64,000 nt of DNA, from the NCBI GenBank assembly GCA_029945375.1, contig CM057057.1, positions 4,650,001 through 4,714,000 on the forward strand, written 5' to 3'. Each line of letters begins with the position of its first letter. Within the stretch, counting starts at the first letter, position 1. This DNA is from Agaricus subrufescens. Its lineage: Eukaryota > Basidiomycota > Agaricomycetes > Agaricales > Agaricaceae. The notes beneath the pieces are model-generated. The model was given only the letters and a program-made list of their open reading frames with translations. It was not told the DNA's origin and searched no databases. Of the stretch, positions 45,809 to 57,097 are shown piece by piece. The translations under genes and the position numbers were made by a program.

Positions 45809-47024
45809 ATGCTACCCACTCGAGGCCAGGCATTCTTGAGAGTTTCAAGGTCTTTGAGATATGGCAATTTAGCGAAACGGAGACCTTTGGCGACGATTTC
45901 CCCATCTATTATCCATCATCAGCGCGAGCCTCCAACTCCTTTGTCTGTGCTTGATGGTCACCTTTTATCCACGCTCGATACTTCCAGCAGCCATGCATCA
46001 CTAGCAAATATTATACATCAGTACAAGATGCAAAGTGGAGATATCCTGAACGTCCCATTACCCTACGAATCACGACCACCTGTACAACGTCGTCCTACTC
46101 TGACACAAGCCCATTCGGGACTGGTACTGGTCGCACATTGCGTTAAAGACGGTTCTGAAAACAAGATCACTTTGTCTACTGGGTTTGCTTTGGAAGCTCC
46201 TTCACCTGTGCGGGGTGAAACGTTGATTTTGACTTGTGCGCACACCTTGGAGGAGGTGGGTAACGTTGACTTGACTTGACTGTACGGCGTTAATGCGCAT
46301 GTTAGGTGCGGCGATCCCCATTATACCTGCCAGGTTCACCTGCCTTCTCAGGATTACCTGGAACATCTACAGGATCGTTTTGTATCACGTATGATGATAA
46401 GAGTGATCAGGACGGTGGAATGGCTGTACATCCTATATCGGGTGTCATTTCAGCTTTGCCTCGTTCTGATTTGCTTTTGCTTTCTTGCAAGTTTGATACA
46501 TCGAAATGTGAGTTGGAGACTTTGCCTGTGTCTCCTTATCCGGTGCAGGCGAATACACCTGTCAAGGCCCACTTTGTGGCGTTAACGGAGCCGAAGAACG
46601 AAGGGTGGTATCCTTGGATCGGGGATACGTGGAGTAAATGGATTACTGGGACGGTTCTTGGTTACCGAGATTTTGCTGGAAGGGAGGCGGAGGTGGGTGT
46701 GGCACAGTCCAGCGGGGACGTCTCTGATTTGGGACTATGACAGCCTGGGACATATGACTCTCTCTCGCATATGTTCTTTTCGCCTCAACCGACGCCTGGA
46801 TCGAGTGGGGGCCCTATTATTGAGGAAGCGAGCGGTGCTGTTGTTGGTGTGGTGCTGGGCTCACGGATGGATAATAGGATCGAAGGAGTGAGGGGATGGG
46901 GAGTCCCATCGGAATCTATCTATGAGGTATGTTGGAGTAGGAGACTGGTCGCTTGGGACTGATCAGCTTCGACTGTTTGTTTTCTTAGATGTTTACGCTT
47001 CCTGGACTGGAGGGAAAGACCTGA
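45809..47024 (+). CDS. Trypsin-fold serine protease, possibly mitochondrial
   Basis: Serine peptidase of the trypsin-like fold. The ATG at 45809 gives MLPTRGQAFLRVSRSLRYGN followed by LAKRRPLATIS, a plausible mitochondrial targeting sequence; the longer in-frame opening at 45773 is GTG. The catalytic triad can be placed: His in LILTCAHTLEE, Asp in ALPRSDLLLLSCKF, and Ser in TPGSSGGPIIEE (GSSGGP, the trypsin/HtrA serine loop). Other pieces are HSGLVLVAHCVKDGSENK, STGFALEAPSP and VVGVVLGSRMDN. Introns are at 46255-46305 (EE|VRRSPLYLPG), about 46693-46750 (REAE|PGTYDSLSHM) and about 46927-46988. No PDZ domain follows, so it is not a full HtrA. The protein ends FTLPGLEGKT, about 350 residues. Substrate unknown. 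Confidence 0.83.
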
Positions 47025-48516
47025 AAGACTTGATGTAAGCACCAATGGGCCTGTCGACATTTGTATCGTATATTGCGTGATGGTGGGTTATGCGGTGGCA
47101 TCAGCGATGTGTCAAGTACTTGTTCCTACTTGCCATATTTATTCCACTTGTCATGTGCACAAAAGGACGTTTTTCCGAAAGAATGGAGCACTTGTACAAA
47201 GAAGGATTACACACTGGTGGGGTACCTTTAAACTTGGATATCCTTGAATCGAACATAATTTATTGGAAACTTACTACAGGATTGTAAAGGTTCAGTCCAA
47301 AGGCAATGGGGATGTGGGAGGAGAGCTAGGGCTGAGAATCTTGAGGGTTTAGGCAGGAGAAATAATTCTTTGTCGGTGAAAGTGGCTCGGGAGAAATGGC
47401 GCAGGCAAAGGACAGAGCGGTGTTCAGGGTCCTGAGTATTTTTGTCCACCAATCGCAGAATTGCGTTACGCTCAAAAGCCTCACTCACTTGCCGTTTTCG
47501 GAAACCAGGTGTTACTGGTATATAAGTACCCCTACAGCATGGTTCGCAAATATTTTTTCTTCCTCCCTACCTCTGCTTGTTGCCTACTTTCGCTCCCTCT
47601 CGTCCGTTTATTGGATTCTACGAGTTCTACTAATGTTGGACCTGGTTCTATTAAAGCTCGATCACTCAAGTGTCTACTTTTATCGCTGACTTTGTGGTCA
47701 ATTTTGTACCACACGTGTCTTCCGCTGTCGTTCGTGGCGTCCTCCAGTCCTGCAAGAAGTTCTTGATCTTCTTTTCTTTTTTCCCTGCGGCCGATGTATG
47801 GTGGCTATCGGTCCCGTCGTCAAGTAAATTATCTACCTCAAGCCAGTGGGTCGTCTGCCAAGGTACTACCCTGTACAACAAGTCCGACTATCCTCGAGGT
47901 GCCCTCACAACATACTCTCAGCTGTTGACCACTGGTATGTTACCTCTCCTCATCCTCCCCTGTCGATGCCCTTGAGCATGGTGAGGGAGGAGCAACTCCC
48001 CATGTCCACTTGGTTTCATGTCATCATGTTCGTTCATCCCTATCCATCTCTACTCCCTCTCACACTGCTCGCCATCCACGTGAGCAGTTCCCGAGCCATT
48101 CCCCGAGCCATTCCCCGAGTCCACGCCAAGCGACGGTCTGGGCCCATATGATCATCATCGCCGTTCACCGTGGCTTCCAGTGAGAACGTTCCTCAAGTCC
48201 ATTGGGAAATATGCTGGTTCCCGAGTCAACTCCTGGTCACGCGGGTGGCTCGGGAACTCTTGAATTGACTCGGGAACGCATCGAGATTCGAGCGAATGCG
48301 AGCTGTAGAAAAATATGAAAAAAATCGGAAAAAAATTGGAGAAAGCGATATATCGTTGATTAGATCAAATGCTGTACTTGTACTTAATAGGAACATGATC
48401 GTCGTCGCAATTGTTTTGGACTTAGTGAACTGTGAGATGTGGCTAGGCCGGAAGATGCCGGGTGACCAAGCAAGTCAGATTTTGGCGAGCTCTGACACTG
48501 TTTTCGCTGCGCTGAT
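47025..48516. other. 1.5 kb intergenic, no supported gene
   Basis: Between the protease stop and the RBM26/27-like start, both on the plus strand. Pyrimidine-rich over 47550-48060, with overlapping frames of about 100 codons that lack motifs. It contains the TTCCCGAG cluster at 48088-48276. Confidence 0.5.
48088..48277. repeat. Cluster of TTCCCGAG words, direct and inverted
   Basis: Three tandem 12-base units (48089-48124; (c)cccgagccatt twice, then a diverged unit), then ttcccgagtcaa at 48218-48229 and its exact 12-base reverse complement at 48265-48276. The 11-base word ttcccgagcca (48088) also has its reverse complement at 48246-48256. A lone tggctcggga is at 47382. The cluster sits about 240-430 bases before the RBM26/27-like start. 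Confidence 0.7.
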
Positions 48517-51290
48517 ATGATATATGACCCCGCGACAGCGCATTTCCTGAAGCCCTGGCTCGTCCGCACCCTCGAGCCTGTGTCCGTCCTTTCCCCTCCT
48601 GTCCGTCGCCCCTACTAACCTGCTCTTCAGATGCGATGCGGAGCCAGGCGCATTGGCGGATTATATCCTAGCCCTTCTCAAGCATAATGTGTCCGAGCCG
48701 GAAATGCGCAAGGAGCTTTTGATCCAGCTCGATGAGTTCCTAGAAAAAGGTATGTTCCCCTAGGCGGGCCCGCAAATTGCTTGTACAGGTCTGTTGACGG
48801 CTTGAATGTCAGAATGTCCTCCCTTTGTCGACACGCTGTTCACTGTCCTTCGAACAAAATCTTATTTACCCTACACCTCCGAGCCACCCCCGCCACGGGC
48901 TGTTGACAGTGGCATCCCCATCCCGCTTGATTTAATTACCCCGTCACCGTCAGAATCAAATATGGAAAGAGGGAGAAAGAGGAGTTTGGAGGCGGATGAC
49001 AGAGAGGGTCGGGCGTCGGCCAAAGGGGCGCGCCTCAGTTCAGGGGAGGATTTTTCGAGGTATGGGAATGGGAGTGGGCGGTCCAGTGGTCATTGGGACG
49101 GCAGAGGAGAAGGGAGAGGCGACTATTCTAATGGAAGAATGGATGCATATCATGTACCTATGATGGGGGGAATGGGACATATGAACGGTGTCAGACGGCC
49201 TCACTCGTATCACCCGCCTGAACAGAAGCGAGGGATATGTCGGGATTATTACAGTGGGTTTCAGCTTGTCGTTTTGCGTGGCGCTTCTGCTAATGGTTCG
49301 ATAGACAACGGCTACTGCGCTCGCGGTGTCATGTGCAAATACAGCCACGGAGATGATGCTATGGTACCTGGTCAATTATATATGCCACCAGGCTTGCCAT
49401 TCATGTTTCCTGGAGCAATGCCCTTCGGACCTGGCGTCGGCTACGATCCGAATGATTCGCGGATGGACATGCGACCGAGGCACCAACGCGCACCCATGCT
49501 TCCTCGGTCGCAGCAGGAGGAAGGCAATATGGTCCATGCCTCAGGCGAATTACCTGTTATCCAGGATCTGACTCCATCTATACCCAAGGACTCTGCAGAA
49601 GGGTCCTCTCAGACACAAGATACGCAACAAACTCAAGAGACTGAAGGTACTGCGGATGCATCATCACAGCCTACGCAACCTCAGATGGACATTTCTCAAT
49701 CTTTTCCCGCTCCTTATGTTTCGATGCAACCACACGCGGACACAGGAATGGGAAGTACTCATCGAGGCGGATACAGAGGTCGAGGTCGGGGACGAGGGAC
49801 CTTTGGTGGAGAAGTACACAGTTTCCGTCCCGAGCGGAGAGGTGACAAAACGCTGGTGGTTGAAAAGATTCCAGAGGATAAATTATCCTTGGAGAACGTC
49901 AACGATTGGTTCAAACGTTTTGGAAGCGTTACCAACGTTGCTATTGACAGATCAGGTGGTAAAGCCCTCGTTAGCTTTTCGACACACGAAGAGGCTTATG
50001 CCGCCTGGAAATCTGAAGATGCAGTATTTAATAATCGCTTTGTCAAGGTCTTTTGGCACCGGCCAATGCAGGGGCAAGGGCAGGTGGGAGCGAGGATGCT
50101 GGCAGCTTCGGCTCCTGTTGTTGCGGGTATAGCAACGAAGACGGAAGGTGTAGCCAATGCTGGTGCGGCATCCTCGACAGCGAGTGTACGTTCACGGAAA
50201 TCGTCCGCGACACCAGGCAGCTCGGCGGCGTCTGCGCTGGCTGCCAAGCAAAAACTTCTGGAGCAACAAATAGCTGAACAAAAGTCCCTAATGGCATCAC
50301 TAGAAACTGCATCATCAGAGGAGAAAAAAGATATAATGGCTAGGCTACGAAAATTAGGAGAAGAGATGAAAACATCGATGTCTACTACGACAACTTCTCA
50401 AACAACACCAGGGACCGACCATCAACAAAAAGAACGGGACAGATTAGACAAGGAGCTCGACCTTCATGGCACGTCTACTCCCCCAACATCAGAATCAGGC
50501 CCAACCGAAAAACCGAAAAAAGAGACTTCGGAGGAATTGAAGGCCAGATTGGAGAAATTGAAGGCTGAGGTATGTCACCTGTTTATAGCCCATCAACGAT
50601 TGATCTGACCGTAGTAATCACCTAGGCTGCAAGTCTGGGACTGAGCACTGAGGGTTCATCGAACGACTGGCACACTGGTCCACCATCATATAGAGGTGGT
50701 TACCGTGGTCGTGCGAGAGGTGGACGTGGGTTCTTCCGTGGTGCCCCGCGAGGCGGCAGTGCCCCTAGGTTCAACATGACACTCGACAATAGGCCTAAAA
50801 AGTTGTTGTTGAAAGGCGTTAAAGATGAGCACTTGCAAGCTGTAAGGGATTGGTATGAGGTAAAAATTGTTGTGGTTGTTAGTATGCATTACTCTGACGT
50901 TTGTGTAAAGACTACCGGTCAATTGGACTCTGTGGATGTGCAGGAGGGCGAAGGTGTTATCGTGACATTCAAGACACGTTCAGCTGCCGAACAGGTTGGT
51001 CTTGTATTCTCTGTTATGCGATCTACGATATTGACATCTCTCTTCAGGGTTTCGCGAAAGGCTCAAATATTCCTATCGTCGGCCAAGTACAGATAGCTTG
51101 GTTTGCCGGAAAGACCGCACCCGCAGGCTCAAATTCAAACCCCACAAAACCAGCTGGAATAAGTCCAACAGAGGGAAACACATCGACTGTGTATGATGAA
51201 GGAAGTGTGCATACACCTGAAGCGGAAGAGGAAACGGTTGCTAGAGGATGGGGAGGTGATGATGATGGAGATGGCATGGGAATGTTGTGA
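48517..51290 (+). CDS. RBM26/RBM27-like RNA-binding protein (PWI, CCCH, RRM)
   Basis: Nuclear RNA-binding protein of the RBM26/27 family, linked in animals to the PAXT/exosome pathway. The start at 48517 (MIYDPATAHFLKPWLVRTLE) and the next exon form the PWI-like domain: EPVCDAEPGALADYILALLK, LLIQLDEFLEK and ECPPFVDTLFTVL. The first intron uses a GTCCGT donor and a TACTAAC branch word. A basic/Gly linker leads to one CCCH finger with spacing C-x8-C-x5-C-x3-H (CRDYYNNGYCARGVMCKYSH), itself split by an intron. Next come a Gln/Thr-rich stretch, an RGG box (RGGYRGRGRGRGTFGG), RRM1 (KTLVVEKIPEDKLSLENVND to RFVKVFWHRP), a coiled coil (AKQKLLEQQIAEQKSLMASL), a second RG box (RGRARGGRGFFRG) and a degenerate RRM2 (KLLLKGVKDEHLQAV, VIVTFKTRSAAEQ, VQIAWF). 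The acidic end is GWGGDDDGDGMGML. Confidence 0.9.
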
Positions 51291-52082
51291 TTTCATTCTC
51301 CACTCCCTTCCTCTTTCCTTCTTCCTTCCTTTCTTCACCCTTTGCGATGCTGATTAATTGTATTTCGTCACATTACCCTTCTCTTTCTTTTTTTCATATT
51401 GCTGTCCACTATACTTATCTTAGCTCTGCACAATCTTGGCATCGGTAGTACTTTAAAAGATGTGGCGTGTGAAAGCCAGGACACTCATCTACATCCTATT
51501 GGGCGGGTTATCTGTATCGTTTAGTGAAGATAAGTGGGTTTATGGGTTAGTCGAGTACGCTCTCAATGTATTGCACCCGCTTCTCTGATGGAGTGAACCG
51601 ATATTATCTGGTATATTATTATATGTATACAGCAAGTCGCCGATGCTTTTCTTTGGCTCGGGTTCACCTTGTCGCGGCTGGTATTTAGAAGTCTAATTTG
51701 GATTTAGTGTGATAGTTACTTGGCCAACTATGGTAACCTGCTCACAGAGAGATGACGGTGGCGCAGTTATCTCCACCCTTCACAAACTAAGTTGACCCTA
51801 GAATCATCTAGTATCATTACTCCACCAGTCATCTAGTGTTTTTTGTTTCTTAATTCCGGTTTCGTCGTAACGTGCTTTGTGAAAAAGTTTGATCTTGTAT
51901 ATCATCCGCCACAGAGATGAGTTATATAAATGGGAATTTAATTGTTCGGGAAGGGTCTTTTTGCGGGCCGTGATCGTCGCTGGAAGGGAAGAAAAAGAAA
52001 GTAAAGTAGTGTTCTGATATCATGCGAGTAGATCAATGGGATGTATACAGGAGAGTATCAATGTGACACGGTAAATCTAACT
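51291..52082. other. Convergent 3' intergenic stretch
   Basis: About 790 AT-rich bases between the stops of the RBM26/27-like gene (+) and the P450 (-). Pyrimidine-rich at 51297-51345; no gene seen. Confidence 0.55.
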
Positions 52083-54371
52083 TTACATACTCTCGATATC
52101 TCTAATAAGTTTCTCCGCTTTGAGTGAACGGGGTTTGATAGAACATTCAAATGGTTTTGGACGACTGTTTTTTTTGGAGGGGAGGGAACGAAAAGAATGT
52201 TTTTGATCAAAAAGTTCTGATGAGAATTGTGAAAATGATCGAGTTGGGAGGAAATAGTGGACGTACATGACTAGAGTGGGAGTAAATTCACCGCTTGGAG
52301 GACCACTGCTCACAGGTCCAATCTCGAAAAGGGAAAGAACTGTAGCGGATACTATGAAGAGTATATCTTCGGCAAACCATCGGCCAGGACAAACTCTATC
52401 CGTCGGGGGAGCAAAATCATCGTTGGATCAGTGTTTATCTCCGGGGTTTTTTTTCCTTTTGTAAACACACTTACCTGCGGCCGTAACCAAAAGCGAAAAT
52501 GCGCGGGTCTAGGAAATTGGTTCTTGTTTCCAGGCTTGATGTCATGAAACGTTCGGGAATAAACTTCTCCGGTTCCGGATAGTTTATAGGATCGTGTAAT
52601 ATAGCCCTTTTGACGTGAAAGGAGAGAGGAAAAAAATTTTGTGTTGATATGTGTTTCAAGATAATAAGCAGAATCCTTACCAGGTATTTGCGATGACTGT
52701 TGACCCGGCGGGGATGTGGTAACCTAAGTATTCATCATCTTTGATTGCGAGGTGAGGAAGACCTGAATGTAACAAAATCAGAAGTCTATAGCACTCTGAT
52801 TGCCTTTCGTTTTCACCTGTGGGCCCGGGACAATATAGTCGGAGAATTTCGAGGCAAAGCGCTCGGATGTATGGTAATGAGTTTCGATCCGCGAATGTAG
52901 GTAGACGATCTGGACCAAGGACTCTGTCAAGTTCAGCCCGGGCTTTTCGCTGCACTTCGGGGTACAGGGTCATAGCCATAATAAAGCTAGAAAGGGTACT
53001 ATTGCTCTGATTGTAATTCATAGGTGGAAGTTATGCGATGTCGGGTTTAGAGAACTCACTGTATCCGCGCCGGCTGATGAGGCAAGAATGAATGACGATA
53101 TAGATGACGCCACAAGACACGATTACATACCGGTGTAGATGGTAGCTGTCAGCCACCTATACGAAAAGTCTTCTTCAGGTGTCCGACTAGGCTTGGCTTC
53201 CAATATATCCGCGGTGAGTGATGGTTTGGCTATACCATCTACCTGAATCCGACAGCGTGAATGCTAGAAAGGGTGATCGGCGGAAATAATAAAATACCCA
53301 TTTTCTCTGAACAGAATCGTATGGAATGTCCCTAGCCTTGTCGGCTGTATCGCGGTATAGTTTGGCTTTCTGCTTGAAGCCTGTGAATGGGAACCATTCC
53401 GGGATATATCTCACTGTGTGTCAGATAAGTGCGGCGTAAATTAGTGATTGGGCGTCTTAAACCTTAGTAGGCCCAGACTTACGGAAAGGAAGTACGTCCA
53501 CTAGGAATGCTCCAGGTCTGACCATCTCGGCAAAGTCTTCGCCACATTTCTCAGCTAAATGGACAAAGGGGTCATCGTGGCTGAGCACTTCATGTCCATG
53601 AGTAGCGTGAAAGACTATCGCCGCCACATAACTAATTTTTTTTTGCGTCAAACGGTTATGAGATTCATATACTCTTTAGAAGTATTGCACAGAAGGAATG
53701 GAATGTGACGTACACAGCTATATGGTCTAGAAAATTCTTTGGGTCATGTAGTAGATCGGCCGCGAATTTTTGAACCCGTTGTTCTTCGTATTCATGATAC
53801 CGCGATAATTTACGAGACGAGAATGCTTCATAGATCATCTTTCTGCGTTCCCTGTGTAGATCGTCATACTGCGCTAAGGTCACGGCATTCTCATATCCAA
53901 CTCTTAACGAAAATGTATAATGATTTCGTATGAATGAGAGGGAATCGATGCTTACATTTCGCCTGCCATTACGAGACGGGGACGGTTCGCATAGCTCATA
54001 CTCCTCTTTTCTAATAGATCGAGTGTTGCTTGTGAATTATTCAAGATGATGACCGGTTTTCCGAGTAGTGATATATATGTGATTGGACCTAAAGGGTCAG
54101 GCTGCTTGTTATGCACATGTTTGAAGATGGAGACCTATGACGAACCGTATTGTTTGCCCCACCGTGCAAAGGTTAGATGACTGTGTTCCAGAGGTACTTG
54201 ATGGATATTTCCAATAATGGGGAGGGGTTGAGGCCCGGGGGGCAAGTTTACGTGTTTACATCTCCAAAGTTTATAAGTCAGATACAAAAGAAAGATAACG
54301 AGCGCCGGGAGATAAGGCGTCAGTGTTGTCGTGAGGAAACAAGACATTGTTTGTGGCTGAGGGGGGCACAT
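52083..54371 (-). CDS. Cytochrome P450 monooxygenase
   Basis: Membrane-bound microsomal P450 of the fungal type often annotated as O-methylsterigmatocystin oxidoreductase-like; true substrate unknown. The ATG at 54371 (or 54347) precedes a membrane anchor, TPYLPALVIFLLYLTYKLW, and a proline hinge LPPGPQPLPIIGNIHQVP. Motifs in order are SYANRPRLVMAGEM, RERRKMIYEAFSSRKL (C-helix region), I-helix AGADT joined across an intron then SNSTLSSFIMAM, ExxR as EILRL, GYHIPAGSTVIANTW, YPEPEKFIPERF, and the haem loop FGYGRRVCPGRWFAED, completed by splicing at about 52414-52475 (Cys is the haem ligand). The last exon reads RPKPFECSIKPRSLKAEKLI. About twelve exons. All key residues are present, so it is probably functional. 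It stands beside a repeat-bearing, gene-poor region, with no partner genes of a biosynthetic cluster. Confidence 0.9.
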
Positions 54372-57097
54372 TAGAACAAAGTTATCTGCCTTTTAAGTAA
54401 CCTTGCAAGATCTCATCCTTCCTTTTGGGCGAATATTCCATTTGGAGATTCGACGATATTTTCAGCCGCGGAAACCCTGTTCATCAAAGAGGTGTCATAC
54501 ATATAATAATGGGAGAGAAGAATGAAATGGTTTCGAAAAGGGTGCCTGAGGACCTAAGCAGAAGTGATTGTAAATATAGACCACGAGAGGTATCCAAAGC
54601 GTGATATATACCCAAAAGATGGTCCTCCCGAGGAATGTGAGAAGCAGTGGGAAGCACGTTGGCTCCGTCGGAGTTCTCTGTATTTTTATAATAATTATTC
54701 CTCGTATCGACGTTTCCAGGAGGATGGCATTTACCTGTCATTCGTCTTAGAAACGGTCTAGCGTGCGCCAATCTCCGTCTTTTCGATGGAGATTGTCGAG
54801 ACTTTATCTGGCAACTTGCCTGCCCCGTGGAAGAACCAGCTGAAGTTGAATGAAAATTCGCAGATAAATTTCGGGGCGAGAAAGGGGGAGAGGGGGGAGA
54901 AAATCTGTTATCAAGCATCAGATCGCAAAAAAAGAGAGAGAGAGAAAGAAAAGAAGTACATCAACAGCGCTTGGAGACGCAAGATTGTATTCACTGAAGC
55001 AACCGACAAGAGCACTTAGCACGGCGAAAGAAGTACGTTTTTGAGTGTGGTTCCATGTGCACCGCTCTTCTTGGTTCGAGAACGAGTGAAATTTGCACTT
55101 AGAGATCGACTAGTGCGCTAGCAAGTTCTTCGAATTTACCTGGCATTGATCAGAGAGTGATAGACATGAGTGTTAAAAAAATAGCGGGTTCTGACCGGAA
55201 ATAAAAAGTCACCGGATAGTAACCTTGGATTGTTCTAAAAGCCTTTTTGATCGAGCATATGTCATGAGTCGACATAAAAATCCCCCGTCATCTTGGTGGC
55301 AACCATTTATCATCGCCACGGATAAGTGCTGGAAGAAAAAAAAAAAGTCTCAAAGGACACGTATCCCGTTGGATTTAGGAGGTGTGGTGATTCCCGGTTC
55401 GAGAAGGACTGTCTGTTGAGTTCGTATTGTATCGTAAGTAAATGTGTTTCTTCTTCTTTTGATTAGTGAAAGACAATCAGATGTTTGACAGGATGATATA
55501 GGGACACAGATTGCCCATACTATTCTGGGAAAATTCGTTTTACATTCTCCGAACCGTCGGGAAGGTGTTCGGTACAGGTTCGGTACGAATGCCGAGTTTG
55601 TGTGTTAAGAATCGCACGCCCCGGTAAGCCTTTTCTTCTTGTTTTAGTCCCGAGGAGAACACAAGCCCAGGGGAGTGATGTGGAGTTGGCTGAAGGTGGC
55701 TCGTAAACTGCTTGTGTTTACTGCATTATAGGAGATGATACTTATGCACAACGAGACGGCTACTCGCCATCACAATGGATCCCATATCAATCGTGAATGA
55801 GCTGACGAAGAACCATAGAACTGCGCCATCAATTCATTAAATCTTCCTAGTCGAAACCTCTACATAATAATCAGCGCGTGGCCCAACTACAAAACAAAAA
55901 ACAACCCACCCTGCCAATGACTGGTGCACAAATATCTCGCGCAAATATCGGCGATTCGCGGTTATCTAAATATATCGAATATCAGTCCGTTCAAATGACA
56001 GAGTCTTCGAGGGCCCTATTTTTTTCATTGTCCCAGGCGACAACTTTAAACCATCTTCTACAAGTTACGAATCGGCAAATCCGGGTCGTATACCGTAAAC
56101 AAGTCCTGTCAAAGGCAAAAACAGGACCTATTCTGCATGCCCTAGGATATTCGAAATACAAGACAAGTCACTTTGTTGGTCCCTGTTTTTTTCGATTTTT
56201 TTCGCCAAGGGGGTTCCAGTCCGTGGATATGTAGTTTCAAAGCTGCATAGCAACTGATAGTAATCTAATAGCAGCAGGTGTGAGTATTTTGAAAAGAGAA
56301 CACACCGTTTTCGGTCTTTTCCAATTTTCGCAAGGGAGTTTTAGTCAGTGGGTATGAAGTTTCAAAACCGCATAACAACTGATAGCAACCGAATGGCGGA
56401 GACAGTATGAGTATTTTGAAAAGTTTCTGTCAAGAATACACCGTTTTCGGGTGTTTTCCAATTTTCGTAAAGGGGGTTCCGGTCAGTGGATATATAGTTT
56501 CGAAACCGCATAGCAACTGATAGCAATCAAAATGGAGGCAGTGTGAGTATTTTGAAAGGTTTCTTTCAAGGAAACACACCGCTTTCGGTGACATTAAAAA
56601 AACTTGGTTTCTACGGGACGTTTGACATTGATGTTTGGAGTTGTCAAAAGTTTACTCGTCGTTTGTGCTGTATATATTGCGCAGCAGGGGTGCCTGAATT
56701 CCTGTCGTGCGCCGTCGTGTTGTGTTGCCAAGATTCTCTTGTGTACATACCGGATCAGAAATGTCCCATTTGCTGCTGCAAAGTAGTAATATGCACCGTA
56801 AGCCTCAGCTTACAGCATATATATACTAGTCGGTGGCAGAATATCTGAGGTATTCTGTTATGTCCCTTTTGGTGTGTCAGCCAGGTTACAATGCAAGACT
56901 TGATTTGTTTATTATGTGTTGCCTCACTGAGTCGTTATCAGTTAAATCACGTTATATTTATGATACAACAAAAAAAAGATTTCCTCACTGGGTAGGTATA
57001 ACAACCAAGGATAGAGTAGTAAGCAAACGTCAGTTTTTGGGGTAATCTAAACCAAGCACATAAAAAAAAAAGCAAAGGCTTAGATGATAACTTCTGT
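54372..57097. other. 2.7 kb gene-poor stretch with repeats
   Basis: No supported gene between the P450 start and the BCAT stop. Frames up to about 144 codons (minus, 54484-54918) show no motif. It holds an A-rich run at 55336-55346, a doubled ttcggtac at about 55569-55587, an inverted repeat (gtcctgt..acaggac, about 56103-56127) and the tandem repeat at 56187-56600. Confidence 0.5.
56187..56600. repeat. Three-copy tandem repeat, unit 125-138 bases
   Basis: The words aaggg(g/a)gtt, gtttcaaa(a)ccgcata, caactgatag and gagtattttgaaa recur in the same order. caactgatag starts at 56251, 56376 and 56514, giving spacings of 125 and 138. Each unit also has a caccg(t/c)tttcggt word followed by ttttccaattttcg in two copies. 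Copies are diverged by substitutions and small indels, so the array is not very recent. No coding sense detected. Confidence 0.8.

Noticed and set aside
47461..48151. Overlapping plus-strand frames of about 100 codons before the RBM26/27-like gene
   Set aside because: Hydrophobic and pyrimidine-driven composition in three different frames, with no motif; explained by T/C-rich DNA.
54484..54918. Minus-strand 144-codon frame upstream of the P450
   Set aside because: No recognisable domain and no splice partner; flanking DNA is repeat-bearing and gene-poor.
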